NCBI GenBank assembly: GCA_905236455.1
Contig: CAJOPT010000107.1
Coordinates: 1 to 53,786, forward strand
Direction: 5' to 3'
DNA: 53,786 bases
Source of the DNA: an uncultured Prevotella sp.
GTDB lineage: Bacteria > Bacteroidota > Bacteroidia > Bacteroidales > Bacteroidaceae
Each line of letters begins with the position of its first letter. Positions within the stretch are counted from its first letter, which is position 1. A program made the position numbers and the translations under genes. This document shows positions 34,294 through 43,625 of the stretch, piece after piece. The notes under the pieces were generated by a model, which did not search any database, was not told the origin of the DNA, and was given only the letters and a program-made list of their open reading frames with translations.

Positions 34294-35271
34294 TTATTCA
34301 CTATAAAACCACGAGAATAAGCGATTCATCCATTTGAAGGTGAAGTGAAACCATCTGTAGTTACTGACGGGTTTCCCTCCGAAATTTAAGATAAAGTCCC
34401 TGTATTTGTTTCTTTTGAAAGGCAAGCCAATGTTCAAGAAGAAAATATGGTCCTTGCCTGTTGAGTGGCTATGCTTTATAGCACTCCATAACGTTAGCAG
34501 GTCGGGAGCAAGAAATGGGTATGATTTGTTTTTGGCATAGGCAAACCAAAGATAAGTATTATTGTTATAGCTTATAGTTGTACTGCCCCCAACAATATGT
34601 TTTTTGTATGTCGTGATATATGTCTTGCTGCAATTGAGTCTTGACAGCTCAAGGAAGAATTTGCTGTCGGGTATGTAGCGCTGAATCCTAAAACGATAAT
34701 ATGAGCGCAGTTGCTTGTGATACTTTAATATCTCTTCGTCAGTCGTGGCTTCACGGGTAATAATACCAGCCTCATAGCTTTTGTTTATGCGTTGAAGAGT
34801 TCGTTCGTCCAGTCTTAACTCAGGTTCCATACTGTGAAGCGAGTTGTGAATTTGAAGCCAAGGCACCGGTGAATAGCCGTTGTAGCGGAATTGACGGTAT
34901 CCAAACATCTTCTTGCTTATGTCACTAAACTCAATGTATAGGCACATCTTGTATTGGAGATGTTTAGTGATAGCGGACAGCATTAGTCCGAACAATTCAT
35001 TTTTTTGTTCTTCGTCAGCATATACCCCTTCTCCATATATACGGCCTTGTGAAAATATATATGGTGGTAATAAAGAACCTCTCCTGCGAAGCATAGCTAA
35101 TAGGTGTGACAAAACCTTTCCTTCACGGTTCACAACGACAACCATATAAGGTGTGAGCCTCGGCGTACTTTCAATTATTTTAAATAAGTCGGGGCTATGA
35201 AAGAAGTTGCTGTTATCTAACTCTGGCAGGTCTTCGTATCGGTTTATTATTTTAATGCTGGCATTGTTCAC
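34294..35271 (-). CDS. GNAT/FemAB-like acyltransferase family protein
   Basis: The core runs from about VNNASIKIINRYEDLPELD (GTG at 35271) to the stop, about 325 residues. FFHSPDLFKIIEST, then a segment like the acyltransferase beta sheet (YMVVVVNREGKVLSHLLAML), and the second half with GGSTTISYNNNTYLWFAYA and PDLLTLWSAIKHSH resemble the duplicated GNAT fold of FemAB or related peptidoglycan and lipid aminoacyl transferases. The substrate is not known. A TATTTTTG box at 35276-35283 would place the transcript start almost on the GTG, so either the message is nearly leaderless or the true start differs. The reading frame remains open further upstream to 35391, which is unlikely to be translated. 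Confidence 0.7.
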   Translation of the reverse strand: MNNASIKIINRYEDLPELDNSNFFHSPDLFKIIESTPRLTPYMVVVVNREGKVLSHLLAMLRRRGSLLPPYIFSQGRIYGEGVYADEEQKNELFGLMLSAITKHLQYKMCLYIEFSDISKKMFGYRQFRYNGYSPVPWLQIHNSLHSMEPELRLDERTLQRINKSYEAGIITREATTDEEILKYHKQLRSYYRFRIQRYIPDSKFFLELSRLNCSKTYITTYKKHIVGGSTTISYNNNTYLWFAYAKNKSYPFLAPDLLTLWSAIKHSHSTGKDHIFFLNIGLPFKRNKYRDFILNFGGKPVSNYRWFHFTFKWMNRLFSWFYSE

Positions 35272-35275
35272 AACG

Positions 35276-35283
35276 CAAAAATA
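35276..35283 (-). promoter_or_regulatory. -7 box for the acyltransferase-like gene
   Basis: Minus-strand TATTTTTG just ahead of the GTG start; it limits how far upstream the protein can begin. Confidence 0.45.
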
Positions 35284-35337
35284 GTAAATGTTTTCTAAAA
35301 AAACAATATCCTGTTGGTTGTTTTCTGTATTTTTCAG

Positions 35338-35345
35338 TATTTTTG
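35338..35345 (+). promoter_or_regulatory. -7 box for the DUF2520-KdsC-Maf operon
   Basis: TATTTTTG, eight bases before ATG 35354, with a TTG at 35314-35316 about 21 bp upstream as a weak -33 box. This puts the start codon close to the transcript start. Confidence 0.5.
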
Positions 35346-35353
35346 TAACTATT

Positions 35354-36160
35354 ATGAATATAGTTCTTATTGGTGCCGGTAATCTTGCCACACATTTAGG
35401 GCTTGCCCTAAAGAGTGTGGGGCATAGGATATTGCAGGTTTATAGTCGGACGGAAGAGTCTGCTACAGCTTTGGCTCAACTCGTAGGTGCTACGCCTGTG
35501 ACAGATATCAGCAGTATTGTTTCCGTTGCTGACGTATATGTGTTCTCGGTCAAGGATAGTGCCTTGGAAGAGCTTATCGGCAAGATGCATGATGGGAAAG
35601 AGAAACAAGTATTCCTTCATACTGCGGGTTCCATGCCGATTGACTTGTTTAATGGTAAGGCTGTGCATTATGGCGTACTTTATCCAATGCAGACATTCTC
35701 TAAGAAACGGCATGTTGACTTCAAAGAGATACCTTGCTTTGTTGAAGGCATTGACGAATATTCTCTTGGTATAATCAAGCAACTGGCTGACTCTGTCTCA
35801 GATAAAGTGTATATATTAAATAGTTTAGACAGGAAATTTCTACATCTTGCAGCCGTATTCGCATGTAACTTTGTGAATCATTGCTATGCCTTGTCATCTG
35901 ATATAGTAGAGGGTATAGGTCTTCCTTTTGACGTGCTCCTTCCACTGGTAGACGAAACAGCAAGAAATGTTCATGAGTTATCACCGGTCATGGCACAGAC
36001 TGGACCTGCGGTTCGTTTTGATGGGAATGTCATTCAACGGCATGTTGAGTTGCTGGGAGATAAGCACCTTATGAGACAGATTTATTCTGCCATGTCTGAG
36101 AGCATTCACCGTAAGTCTTTGGAAAATGCTGATGTACAACAAAATGATGAAAAGATATGA
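35354..36160 (+). CDS. Rossmann-fold / DUF2520 oxidoreductase-like protein
   Basis: From MNIVLIGAGNLATHLGLAL the protein has 268 residues. The glycine-rich GAGNLATHLG binds NAD(P); the first half resembles F420-dependent NADP reductase and ketopantoate reductase-like proteins, the second half is the helical DUF2520 domain (AAVFACNFVNHCYALS and PLVDETARNVHE). The substrate is unknown. It overlaps the KdsC-like gene by four bases and forms a conserved trio with KdsC- and Maf-type genes. Confidence 0.85.
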   Translation: MNIVLIGAGNLATHLGLALKSVGHRILQVYSRTEESATALAQLVGATPVTDISSIVSVADVYVFSVKDSALEELIGKMHDGKEKQVFLHTAGSMPIDLFNGKAVHYGVLYPMQTFSKKRHVDFKEIPCFVEGIDEYSLGIIKQLADSVSDKVYILNSLDRKFLHLAAVFACNFVNHCYALSSDIVEGIGLPFDVLLPLVDETARNVHELSPVMAQTGPAVRFDGNVIQRHVELLGDKHLMRQIYSAMSESIHRKSLENADVQQNDEKI

Positions 36161-36675
36161 TAAACTATGATCTTAGGAAAATCAAAGCAATAGTATTTGA
36201 CGTAGATGGTGTCTTGTCATCAGAGACAATAACTATGATGTCGGATGGCGAGCCTTTGCGCACAGTTAATATTAAGGATGGCTACGCCATACAGCTGGCA
36301 CAAAAACAAGGACTTAGAATTGCCATTATGACGGGTGCCAATACGGAGGCTATACGGATAAGGTATGAGTATCTTGGACTTGAGGATATATATATGCAAT
36401 GTTCGGTGAAAATTGATGTATGGAACAGTTTTCTTAAGAAATATTCGCTCACAGGCGATGAGGTCATATATGTTGGCGATGATATTCCAGACTATGAAGT
36501 GATGAAACGCTCTGGATGTCCCTGCTGTCCTGCTGATGCCTGCTCTGACATAAAAGCTATTTCTTTATATGTAAGTGATAGAAAAGGTGGTTGTGGCTGT
36601 GGCAGAGATATTATAGAACAAGTATTGCGTTCACAAGGAAAATGGCTAAGTGATGAAAAGGCATTCGGATGGTAG
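36157..36675 (+). CDS. KdsC-like HAD phosphatase
   Basis: A 172-residue HAD phosphatase without a cap domain, as in KdsC (3-deoxy-D-manno-octulosonate 8-phosphate phosphatase). AIVFDVDGVLSSE is motif I, IMTGANTEAI motif II, and VIYVGDDIPDYEVM motif IV. NIKDGYAIQLAQKQG is a family mark for KdsC. It would make free Kdo for lipid A inner core. Other sugar-acid phosphatases share this form. GGCGCGRDIIEQVL at the C-terminus is typical. The next gene starts inside its end. Confidence 0.85.
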   Translation: MINYDLRKIKAIVFDVDGVLSSETITMMSDGEPLRTVNIKDGYAIQLAQKQGLRIAIMTGANTEAIRIRYEYLGLEDIYMQCSVKIDVWNSFLKKYSLTGDEVIYVGDDIPDYEVMKRSGCPCCPADACSDIKAISLYVSDRKGGCGCGRDIIEQVLRSQGKWLSDEKAFGW

Positions 36676-37258
36676 GCGATATAAAATAATACTCGCAAGT
36701 AACTCTCCTCGTCGCCGTGAGTTGTTGTCAGGGCTGGATCTTGATTATGTAGTGAAAGTTATTCCGGGGATAGAGGAGGCTTATCCCCATGATCTGCCAG
36801 CTAAGAATATACCGGAATTTATTGCTAAAGAGAAGGCTGAGCCATATATTGAAGATATTGGAGAAGACGAATTGATACTTACTGCCGATACGGTGGTTAT
36901 AGTCGATGGCATGATTCTTGGTAAGCCTGCCAGTGAGGTTGACGCAAAGAATATGCTACGTATGTTGAGTGGGAAGACACATCAGGTCGTCACAGGTGTG
37001 TGTCTGACGACAAAAACTATACAACGTTCTTTTTCAGTCTCCACAGATGTTACTTTTAAGAATTTGTGTGACAGTGAAATAGACTACTACGTTAGAACCT
37101 ATCATCCTATGGATAAAGCAGGAGCATACGGTATTCAAGAATGGATAGGATATGTCGGAGTAACCAGTCTCAATGGTAGTTATTATAATGTTATGGGACT
37201 TCCTGTACAACGGATTTGGGAAGAATTGAAGAAGATGGAGCGTTATTGTGAAATATGA
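36650..37258 (+). CDS. Maf-like nucleotide pyrophosphatase
   Basis: A 202-residue Maf/Ham1-fold protein. LASNSPRRRELL is the signature near the N-terminus, LTADTVVIVDG and GKPASEVDAKNMLRMLSGKTHQVVTG contain catalytic residues, and DKAGAYGIQEWIG the C-terminal motif. Maf proteins hydrolyse non-canonical or modified nucleoside triphosphates (dTTP/UTP type in the YhdE class). The start overlaps the kdsC-like end by 26 bases; two ATGs in tandem (36650, 36653) are possible. Confidence 0.92.
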   Translation: MMKRHSDGRRYKIILASNSPRRRELLSGLDLDYVVKVIPGIEEAYPHDLPAKNIPEFIAKEKAEPYIEDIGEDELILTADTVVIVDGMILGKPASEVDAKNMLRMLSGKTHQVVTGVCLTTKTIQRSFSVSTDVTFKNLCDSEIDYYVRTYHPMDKAGAYGIQEWIGYVGVTSLNGSYYNVMGLPVQRIWEELKKMERYCEI

Positions 37259-37305
37259 TTTTTACTCGTTAAATTGAGATTATTTGAAAAAAGTATGATA
37301 ATAAT

Positions 37306-37336
37306 TTTGATGTTATGAGAAAAATAACTATCTTTG
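37306..37336 (+). promoter_or_regulatory. Promoter for the AraC-type regulator
   Basis: TTTG at 37306-37309 and TATCTTTG at 37329-37336, 19 bp apart. Transcript start near 37344 supports ATG 37374 over the in-frame TTG at 37347. Confidence 0.65.
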
Positions 37337-37373
37337 CAAAAAGGATTTGGAGCAATTCAATAAAACGCTTGAA

Positions 37374-37853
37374 ATGACTAAATATAATATCACAGAAAAG
37401 AAAGAGAAGGCGGCTGTATACCGTAGTCTTGTTAACCCCAAATTAATGGACGAGTTAAAGGAAAAAATCTTTGATATTGTTATTGCCCAAAAAAAATTCA
37501 AAGACAAGAACTATTCCGCAAAAAGACTCGCAGAAGACTTAGGTACTAACACTCGATATATATCTGCTGTCGTTAATGTCCGGTTCTGTATGAACTATAC
37601 TTCTTTTATAAATAAGTATAGGATAGAGGAGGCTATGTCTCTTCTTCGTGACAAAAGATATCTGGATCTTAACATGGAGGATATCAGTGATATGGTAGGC
37701 TTTGCCAATCGCCAGTCGTTTTATGCTTCTTTCTATAAGATGAACAATATGACTCCTCGTGAATACAGATTGAAATATTTTGCCACTCATCCTACAGAAA
37801 AGGGGAAAAGGAAAAAAGTGTCTTCCCTAAAGGATAAACCTGCGACGGAATAG
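37374..37853 (+). CDS. AraC-type helix-turn-helix protein
   Basis: From MTKYNITEKKEKAAVYRSL the protein has 159 residues and consists mostly of the double helix-turn-helix of the AraC family: YSAKRLAEDLGTNTRYISAVVN as the first and MEDISDMVGFANRQSFYASFYKMNNMTPREYR as the second. There is no ligand-binding or membrane domain, so it may act as a simple DNA-binding protein. The C-terminus is Lys-rich. It precedes the DPP III gene by two bases, so they are likely one transcript. Confidence 0.85.
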   Translation: MTKYNITEKKEKAAVYRSLVNPKLMDELKEKIFDIVIAQKKFKDKNYSAKRLAEDLGTNTRYISAVVNVRFCMNYTSFINKYRIEEAMSLLRDKRYLDLNMEDISDMVGFANRQSFYASFYKMNNMTPREYRLKYFATHPTEKGKRKKVSSLKDKPATE

Positions 37854-37855
37854 CT

Positions 37856-39799
37856 ATGGATAATTTTGCCTATGCTGGTGAGCGCTTTGCTGACATACAG
37901 ATTCTTCGCTATCAGATAAGGGATTTTGACACTTTGTCTCTTCGCCAGAAGTGTTATGTGTATTGTCTTTCTAAAGCCACTCTCTATGGGCGTGATATTA
38001 CTTTTGACCAGTTCGGAAAGCATAATCTCCGTATCAGGCGGCTCTTAGAGGCTGTATATGTTAATTTTAAGGACAGAGTGCACTCTGATGAATTCGATGC
38101 ACTGGAGGTCTATTTAAAACGGGTTTGGTTTTCCAGTGGCATTCATCATCATTATGGATGTGAGAAATTCTTACCATCCTTCAGCGAGACCTTTCTTCGA
38201 GGCTTAATTTATGAGACAGATGTAAATGTCTTGCCTTTACATGACGGGGAGTCTGTTGAAGATATGATAGATGAACTATTTCCTGTAATATTTAATCCGG
38301 AAATATTTCCCAAACGTGTCAACAAGAATAACGGTGACGATTTGGTGCTGACGTCTTCATGTAACTATTATGAGGGTGTTACTCAGCAGGAGGTGGAAGA
38401 GTTTTATGCGGCAAAGCGTACTGATGACAAACGCCAGCCTTCTTGGGGATTGAACTCTACCCTTGTTAAAGACGAGGGAGGGCTGAAAGAGCTGGTGTGG
38501 AAGAGAGAAGGACGCTATGGTCGGGCGATAGAACAAATTGTATATTGGTTGAAGAGAGCTGAGGAATATGTGGAAAATGACTCCCAAAGAAAGGTAATCA
38601 GTTTGTTGGTTGACTACTATGAAAGTGGCTCTCTTGACATTTTTGACCGTTATTCTGTTGAATGGGTAAAGCTTCACGAGGGACAGATTGACTTTATCAA
38701 TGGCTTTATAGAGGTATATGGTGATCCTCTTGGTATTAAGGCCAGTTGGGAAGGCATAGTCGAAATAAAGGATCTCGTTGCGACAAAACGCACAGCAATA
38801 ATAAGTGATAATGCCCAATGGTTTGAGGACCATAGCCCGGTAGATTCACGATTCCGCAAGAAAGTAGTTAAAGGCGTAACAGCTAATGTCGTACAAGCTG
38901 CTATGTTAGGAGGTGACGAATATCCTTCCACCGCAATTGGAATAAACCTTCCTAATGCTGATTGGATACGTGCCGATTATGGTAGTAAGAGTGTAACGAT
39001 AAGTAATTTGACTGAAGCTTATGACCTTGCGGCTAAGGGCAATGGCTTTCGTGAGGAGTTTGTGATAGATAATTATACCAAAGAGCTGATAGATCGCTGG
39101 GGACATTTGTGTGATGACTTACATACAGACCTGCATGAGTGTCTTGGACATGGAAGTGGTCAACTCTTGGATGGTGTCTCTCCCGATGCTTTGCAAGCAT
39201 ATGGAAGTACAATAGAAGAAGCACGTGCTGATTTGTATGGATTATATTATATAGCTGATCCAAAACTCTTGGAGTTGGGTTTGTTGACATCACCAGAAGC
39301 ATACAAGGCAAACTATTATACCTATCTTATGAATGGTCTGATGACTCAATTGGTGCGTATTCAGCCAGGACATCAGATAGAAGAGGCACACATGCGTAAC
39401 CGTGCAATGATCGCACACTGGATTTTGGAGCATTATGGACAGGCGGTTGAGCTAATCAGGCAAGATGGAAAGACCTTTGTTCGTATAAACGACTATGAGC
39501 AATTGCGTATGGGGTTTGCCGAATTGTTAGCAGAGGTACAGCGGATAAAGAGTGAGGGTGATTTGTCGGCTGCAAGGCAAATTGTGGAGAGATATGCCGT
39601 CGCAGTTGATGAAAATCTTCATGAGGAAGTCCTAACAAGATATTCAAAGCTAAAAATAGCACCATACAAAGGTTTCCTGAATCCTCGGATGCTATTAGTG
39701 AAAGATGATAGTGGTAATGTTGTTGACGTGAAACTGGATTATACTGAGTCGTATACAGAGCAGATGTTGCGGTATAGTCACGAATATGCTGCATTGTAA
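37856..39799 (+). CDS. Dipeptidyl peptidase III (M49 family)
   Basis: A 647-residue zinc peptidase. HECLGHGSGQ is the first zinc motif in its Bacteroidetes form, and EEARADLYGLYYI the second, with the third ligand Glu. M49 enzymes remove dipeptides from the N-terminus of short peptides. There is no signal peptide (starts MDNFAYAGERFADIQIL), so it should act in the cytoplasm on imported or internal peptides. Length fits the family. It ends sharing one base with the next start (TAATG). Confidence 0.92.
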   Translation: MDNFAYAGERFADIQILRYQIRDFDTLSLRQKCYVYCLSKATLYGRDITFDQFGKHNLRIRRLLEAVYVNFKDRVHSDEFDALEVYLKRVWFSSGIHHHYGCEKFLPSFSETFLRGLIYETDVNVLPLHDGESVEDMIDELFPVIFNPEIFPKRVNKNNGDDLVLTSSCNYYEGVTQQEVEEFYAAKRTDDKRQPSWGLNSTLVKDEGGLKELVWKREGRYGRAIEQIVYWLKRAEEYVENDSQRKVISLLVDYYESGSLDIFDRYSVEWVKLHEGQIDFINGFIEVYGDPLGIKASWEGIVEIKDLVATKRTAIISDNAQWFEDHSPVDSRFRKKVVKGVTANVVQAAMLGGDEYPSTAIGINLPNADWIRADYGSKSVTISNLTEAYDLAAKGNGFREEFVIDNYTKELIDRWGHLCDDLHTDLHECLGHGSGQLLDGVSPDALQAYGSTIEEARADLYGLYYIADPKLLELGLLTSPEAYKANYYTYLMNGLMTQLVRIQPGHQIEEAHMRNRAMIAHWILEHYGQAVELIRQDGKTFVRINDYEQLRMGFAELLAEVQRIKSEGDLSAARQIVERYAVAVDENLHEEVLTRYSKLKIAPYKGFLNPRMLLVKDDSGNVVDVKLDYTESYTEQMLRYSHEYAAL

Positions 39800-40407
39800 T
39801 GAAGGAAGAGACGCAAAAGAAATTGAAAGAAATCAAACAGTCGTTCCGTTTCTTGATGAACGGAGTGGCTTCGCAGTCAATGCGTGATAAAGGACTCGAA
39901 TATCATATTAACTGGGGTGTAAGTCTTCCTCATCTTATTGAGATGGCAAATGAGTATGGTAAGGATTATGAGCTTGCCGTGGAGCTATGGAAGGAAGATA
40001 TTCGTGAATGTAAGATACTGGCTGCTTTGATTATGCCGCATGACCAGATGCCCATGGAGCTTGTTGATATATGGATTGAACAGACGAAATCACAGGAGAT
40101 TGTTGAGATGACATCCTCTTTCTTATATCAGTATCTTTCTTATGCCTCAGTACTTGCATATCAATGGATTGCCTCCGATGTGCCGTTAAGACAGCTCTGC
40201 GGATTTCTGATAATTGGTAAGTTGTTTGCTAATGGACAAGAGCCTAACGAGCGTGGTATCAATGAGTTCTTGGATCAAGTTAAAGCAACTGTTCAAGATG
40301 GTGGACTCCCAGAAAAGCATGCGGCGATAAATAGTTTATATCGCTTCTGTGAACTTGGGGAGGAATATGAGGGCATTGCCAAGAAAGCCTTTCCTGGATT
40401 TGTATAA
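39799..40407 (+). CDS. AlkD-like DNA alkylation repair family protein
   Basis: A 202-residue helical-repeat protein of the DNA alkylation repair (PF08713) type. LEYHINWGVSLPHLIEMANEYGKDYELAVELWKED resembles AlkD helical repeats, followed by MPHDQMPMELVDIWIEQ. AlkD proteins remove bulky alkylated purines without base flipping; smaller distant members may be inactive. I cannot point to a catalytic Asp with certainty. It is translationally coupled to DPP III. Confidence 0.78.
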   Translation: MKEETQKKLKEIKQSFRFLMNGVASQSMRDKGLEYHINWGVSLPHLIEMANEYGKDYELAVELWKEDIRECKILAALIMPHDQMPMELVDIWIEQTKSQEIVEMTSSFLYQYLSYASVLAYQWIASDVPLRQLCGFLIIGKLFANGQEPNERGINEFLDQVKATVQDGGLPEKHAAINSLYRFCELGEEYEGIAKKAFPGFV

Positions 40408-40453
40408 GGTGTTTTAACGTTTTTTGTGTGGTGACTTATTCTTTTCTGATTGA

Positions 40454-40477
40454 AAATTTGTAATTTTGTACAAATTT
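40454..40477. promoter_or_regulatory. Candidate Fur-type operator over the fur promoter
   Basis: A perfect 9-bp inverted repeat, AAATTTGTA (40454-40462) and TACAAATTT (40469-40477), with a 6-bp spacer. It encloses a TAATTTTG -7 box (40461-40468). A dyad of this kind on the promoter of a Fur-family gene suggests autorepression. Confidence 0.6.
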
Positions 40478-40490
40478 AGAAATTGCCAAC

Positions 40491-40961
40491 GTGACCAAAG
40501 ACGCTGTAAAAAGAAAAGTACGGGATATCCTTACTCATTATCTTGAGCATTCTCGTTACCGTAAGACACCAGAGCGGTATGCCATCTTGGATGCGGTATA
40601 CAGCATGGACGGGCATTTTACATTGGAGGAACTGGGTGAGAAACTTGAAACCCGCCATTTCCGAGTATCGCGAGCTACGCTATATAATACTATGAAACTT
40701 TTCATTGAATTGCGGCTTGTGGTACGTCACCGTTTTATTGGTCAGACAAAGTATGAGGCATCCCTTGACAATAAAGACCATATCCATCAGGTATGTACTA
40801 TCTGTGGGACGGTAACAGAGATAGAATCACCATCCTTGACTGAGTCAATTATGAATACGAGGCTCCGTCGTTTTCGCAAGGATGGTTTCACATTATATAT
40901 CTATGGTGTCTGCTCTGTTTGTCAGGCACGTATTACACGAATGAATCATCAAACAAAATAA
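40491..40961 (+). CDS. Fur-family metal or peroxide regulator
   Basis: A 156-residue protein from a GTG start (MTKDAVKRKVRDILTHYL). The N-terminal winged helix has YRKTPERYAILDAVYSMDGHFTLEEL and SRATLYNTMKLF; the C-terminal dimer domain has DHIHQVCTICG and CSVCQ, giving two CxxC pairs for structural zinc. The family can sense iron, zinc, manganese or peroxide (PerR). The sequence does not settle which. Two rubrerythrin-type genes elsewhere in the window make a PerR-like role plausible, but this is inference. purA follows after two bases. Confidence 0.88.
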   Translation: MTKDAVKRKVRDILTHYLEHSRYRKTPERYAILDAVYSMDGHFTLEELGEKLETRHFRVSRATLYNTMKLFIELRLVVRHRFIGQTKYEASLDNKDHIHQVCTICGTVTEIESPSLTESIMNTRLRRFRKDGFTLYIYGVCSVCQARITRMNHQTK

Positions 40962-40963
40962 TT

Positions 40964-42241
40964 ATGAATATAGGTAAAGTAGATGTCTTACTGGGTTTGC
41001 AGTGGGGCGATGAAGGTAAAGGAAAGGTTGTTGACGTGCTAACGCCTCGATATGATGTGGTGGCTCGTTTCCAAGGAGGTCCCAATGCAGGTCATACATT
41101 GGAGTTCGAAGGTCAGAAATACGTTCTCCGGAGTATACCGTCTGGAATCTTTCAGGGTGGCAAGTTAAATATTATCGGTAACGGAGTAGTGCTGGCACCA
41201 GACTTGTTTATGGCTGAGGCTGCAGAACTTGCGAAGAGTGGACACGATCTGCGTAATCGTCTGCATATCTCAAAGAAGGCTCATCTTATAATGCCTACTC
41301 ACCGTCTGCTTGACAAGGCACAAGAACTGGCAAAAGGAAAAGAGAAGGTTGGTACTACCGGAAAAGGCATAGGTCCGACATATACCGATAAAATAAGCAG
41401 GAATGGTCTCCGTGTCGGAGACATTCTTGACAATTTTATTGAGAAATATACAGCTCACAAGAATCGTCATCTCGCAATATTGAAGTCGATGGACTTTGAT
41501 GACTTTGCAGGTTTCGACGATGTTGAGAAGAAGTGGCTTGAAGGAATTGAGTATATGAAACAGTTCCAGTTTGTTGATAGTGAGCATGAGATAAATCATT
41601 TGCTTCGTGAAGGTAAGAATGTGTTGTGCGAGGGTGCTCAAGGTACACTTCTTGATGTTGACTTTGGCAGTTATCCATTTGTTACGTCATCAAATACCAT
41701 TTGTGCCGGTGCTTGTACCGGACTTGGAATAGGACCTAATAAAATAGGACATGTCTTTGGTATAATGAAGGCATATTGCACGCGTGTCGGATCTGGTCCG
41801 TTCCCAACAGAGCTATTTGATGAGACCGGTAAAAAGATCCGCGATATCGGTCATGAATATGGTGCGGTAACCGGGCGTGAGCGTCGTTGTGGTTGGATAG
41901 ACTTAGTAGCACTCCGTTATGCCATTATGATTAATGGTGTCACTGATCTGATAATGATGAAGAGTGATGTACTGGATGACTTTGACACGATTAAGGCTTG
42001 TGTAGCTTACCGCCAGAATGGTGTTGAGACGAGAGACTTCCCATTTAACATAGAGGATGATGTTGAGCCTGTATATGTAGAGCTACCTGGGTGGAAGACA
42101 GATATGACAAAATACACGTCTGAGGAGCAGTTCCCGGAGGCTTTCAACAATTATATCGGATTCCTTGAAGAGCAGTTAGAGACACCTATAAAGATAATTT
42201 CCATCGGTCCTGATCGTGACCAAACAATAGAAAGAAAGTAA
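40964..42241 (+). CDS. purA: Adenylosuccinate synthetase
   Basis: From [24 protein letters not shown] the protein has 425 residues, full length. GDEGKGK is the GTP/IMP-binding loop, NAGHT the catalytic His loop, [16 protein letters not shown] the IMP-binding part and [22 protein letters not shown] another family mark. It joins IMP and aspartate in AMP synthesis. The longer frame from 40919 runs inside the fur-like gene and is not needed. hisS begins one base after its stop. Confidence 0.97.
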   Translation: MNIGKVDVLLGLQWGDEGKGKVVDVLTPRYDVVARFQGGPNAGHTLEFEGQKYVLRSIPSGIFQGGKLNIIGNGVVLAPDLFMAEAAELAKSGHDLRNRLHISKKAHLIMPTHRLLDKAQELAKGKEKVGTTGKGIGPTYTDKISRNGLRVGDILDNFIEKYTAHKNRHLAILKSMDFDDFAGFDDVEKKWLEGIEYMKQFQFVDSEHEINHLLREGKNVLCEGAQGTLLDVDFGSYPFVTSSNTICAGACTGLGIGPNKIGHVFGIMKAYCTRVGSGPFPTELFDETGKKIRDIGHEYGAVTGRERRCGWIDLVALRYAIMINGVTDLIMMKSDVLDDFDTIKACVAYRQNGVETRDFPFNIEDDVEPVYVELPGWKTDMTKYTSEEQFPEAFNNYIGFLEEQLETPIKIISIGPDRDQTIERK

Positions 42242-42242
42242 G

Positions 42243-43607
42243 ATGGCACAGAAACCAAGTATTCCAAAAGGCACAAGAGACTTCTCTCCTTTGGAGATGT
42301 CAAAGAGAAATTATATATTTGATACTATCCGTGAGGTATATTCTTTGTATGGCTTTCAGCAGATAGAGACACCTGCGATGGAAAACCTGCAGACCCTTAT
42401 GGGAAAGTATGGTGAGGAAGGTGACAAGCTGTTGTTTAAAATCTTAAACTCTGGTGACTATCTTTCTAAGGTTCGTGACGAGGAACTGACAGAACGTAAT
42501 ACTCTTCGGCTGGCATCTCGTTTGTGTGAGAAAGGTCTGCGATATGACCTTACAGTTCCCTTTGCACGCTATGTTGTTATGCATCGTGACCAGCTTCAGC
42601 TACCATTTAAACGGTATCAAGTACAGCCCGTATGGCGAGCCGACCGTCCTCAGAAAGGGCGGTATCGTGAGTTCTATCAGTTTGATGGTGATGTCGTAGG
42701 CTCGGATTCTTTATTGAATGAAGTTGAGCTGATGCAGATTGTCGATATGGTTTTCTCCAGGTTTGGTGTCCGTGTACTTATAAAGATTAATAACCGTAAG
42801 ATACTGACTGGTATTGCTGAAGTTATCGGTGCGGCTGACAAAATTGTCGATATAACTGTCGCGATAGACAAACTTGATAAAATCGGATTGGATAACGTAA
42901 ATAGTGAGTTAAAAGAAAACGGACTTACAGATGAGCAGATTGAAAAGTTGCAGCCTATAATATCATTGGATGGTACCAATGAGGAGAAACTTGATACTAT
43001 TGCGACAGTCTTAAGCCAGTCGGAAATTGGAATGAAAGGTATAGAGGAGACTCGTTTTATCCTTGATACTCTGAGAAGCAGTAGCCTGAGTAATGAAATA
43101 CAATTTGATCTTACCTTGGCTCGTGGACTTAATTATTATACCGGCGCAATCTTTGAAGTTAAGGCATTGGATGTGGAGATTGGCAGTATTACCGGTGGTG
43201 GCAGGTATGATAATCTTACAGGAATCTTTGGTATGCCAGGTATGAGTGGTGTAGGAATCTCATTTGGCGTGGATCGTATTTTCGACGTTCTTAATACTTT
43301 GGACTTATATCCAAAGGATAGTGTGACAGGAACACAGCTTCTGTTTATCAACTTTGGAAAAAAAGAGACAGATTATTGTCTTCCGTTTGTCGCTCAGGCA
43401 CGAAAGGCAGGTATACGTACTGAGATATATCCCGATGCCGTCAAGATGAAAAAGCAAATGACGTACGCAAATGTCAAACAGATTCCTTTTGTCGTTCTGG
43501 CAGGTGAAAATGAGATGCTTGCAGGTAAGCTGACGCTTAAAAACATGACAACGGGTGAGCAGGGATTGGTGTCTCCGGAAGAGTTGATACAAGCTGTTCT
43601 TGATTAA
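42243..43607 (+). CDS. hisS: Histidyl-tRNA synthetase
   Basis: A 454-residue class II synthetase. [12 protein letters not shown] starts the family, [10 protein letters not shown] and [28 protein letters not shown] are motif 2 and its loop, [15 protein letters not shown] is histidine motif A, and [15 protein letters not shown] is motif 3. The C-terminal anticodon-binding domain has [10 protein letters not shown]. It is part of the fur-purA-hisS transcript and is full length. Confidence 0.97.
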   Translation: MAQKPSIPKGTRDFSPLEMSKRNYIFDTIREVYSLYGFQQIETPAMENLQTLMGKYGEEGDKLLFKILNSGDYLSKVRDEELTERNTLRLASRLCEKGLRYDLTVPFARYVVMHRDQLQLPFKRYQVQPVWRADRPQKGRYREFYQFDGDVVGSDSLLNEVELMQIVDMVFSRFGVRVLIKINNRKILTGIAEVIGAADKIVDITVAIDKLDKIGLDNVNSELKENGLTDEQIEKLQPIISLDGTNEEKLDTIATVLSQSEIGMKGIEETRFILDTLRSSSLSNEIQFDLTLARGLNYYTGAIFEVKALDVEIGSITGGGRYDNLTGIFGMPGMSGVGISFGVDRIFDVLNTLDLYPKDSVTGTQLLFINFGKKETDYCLPFVAQARKAGIRTEIYPDAVKMKKQMTYANVKQIPFVVLAGENEMLAGKLTLKNMTTGEQGLVSPEELIQAVLD

Positions 43608-43625
43608 TTAATATCATTGTTGACA

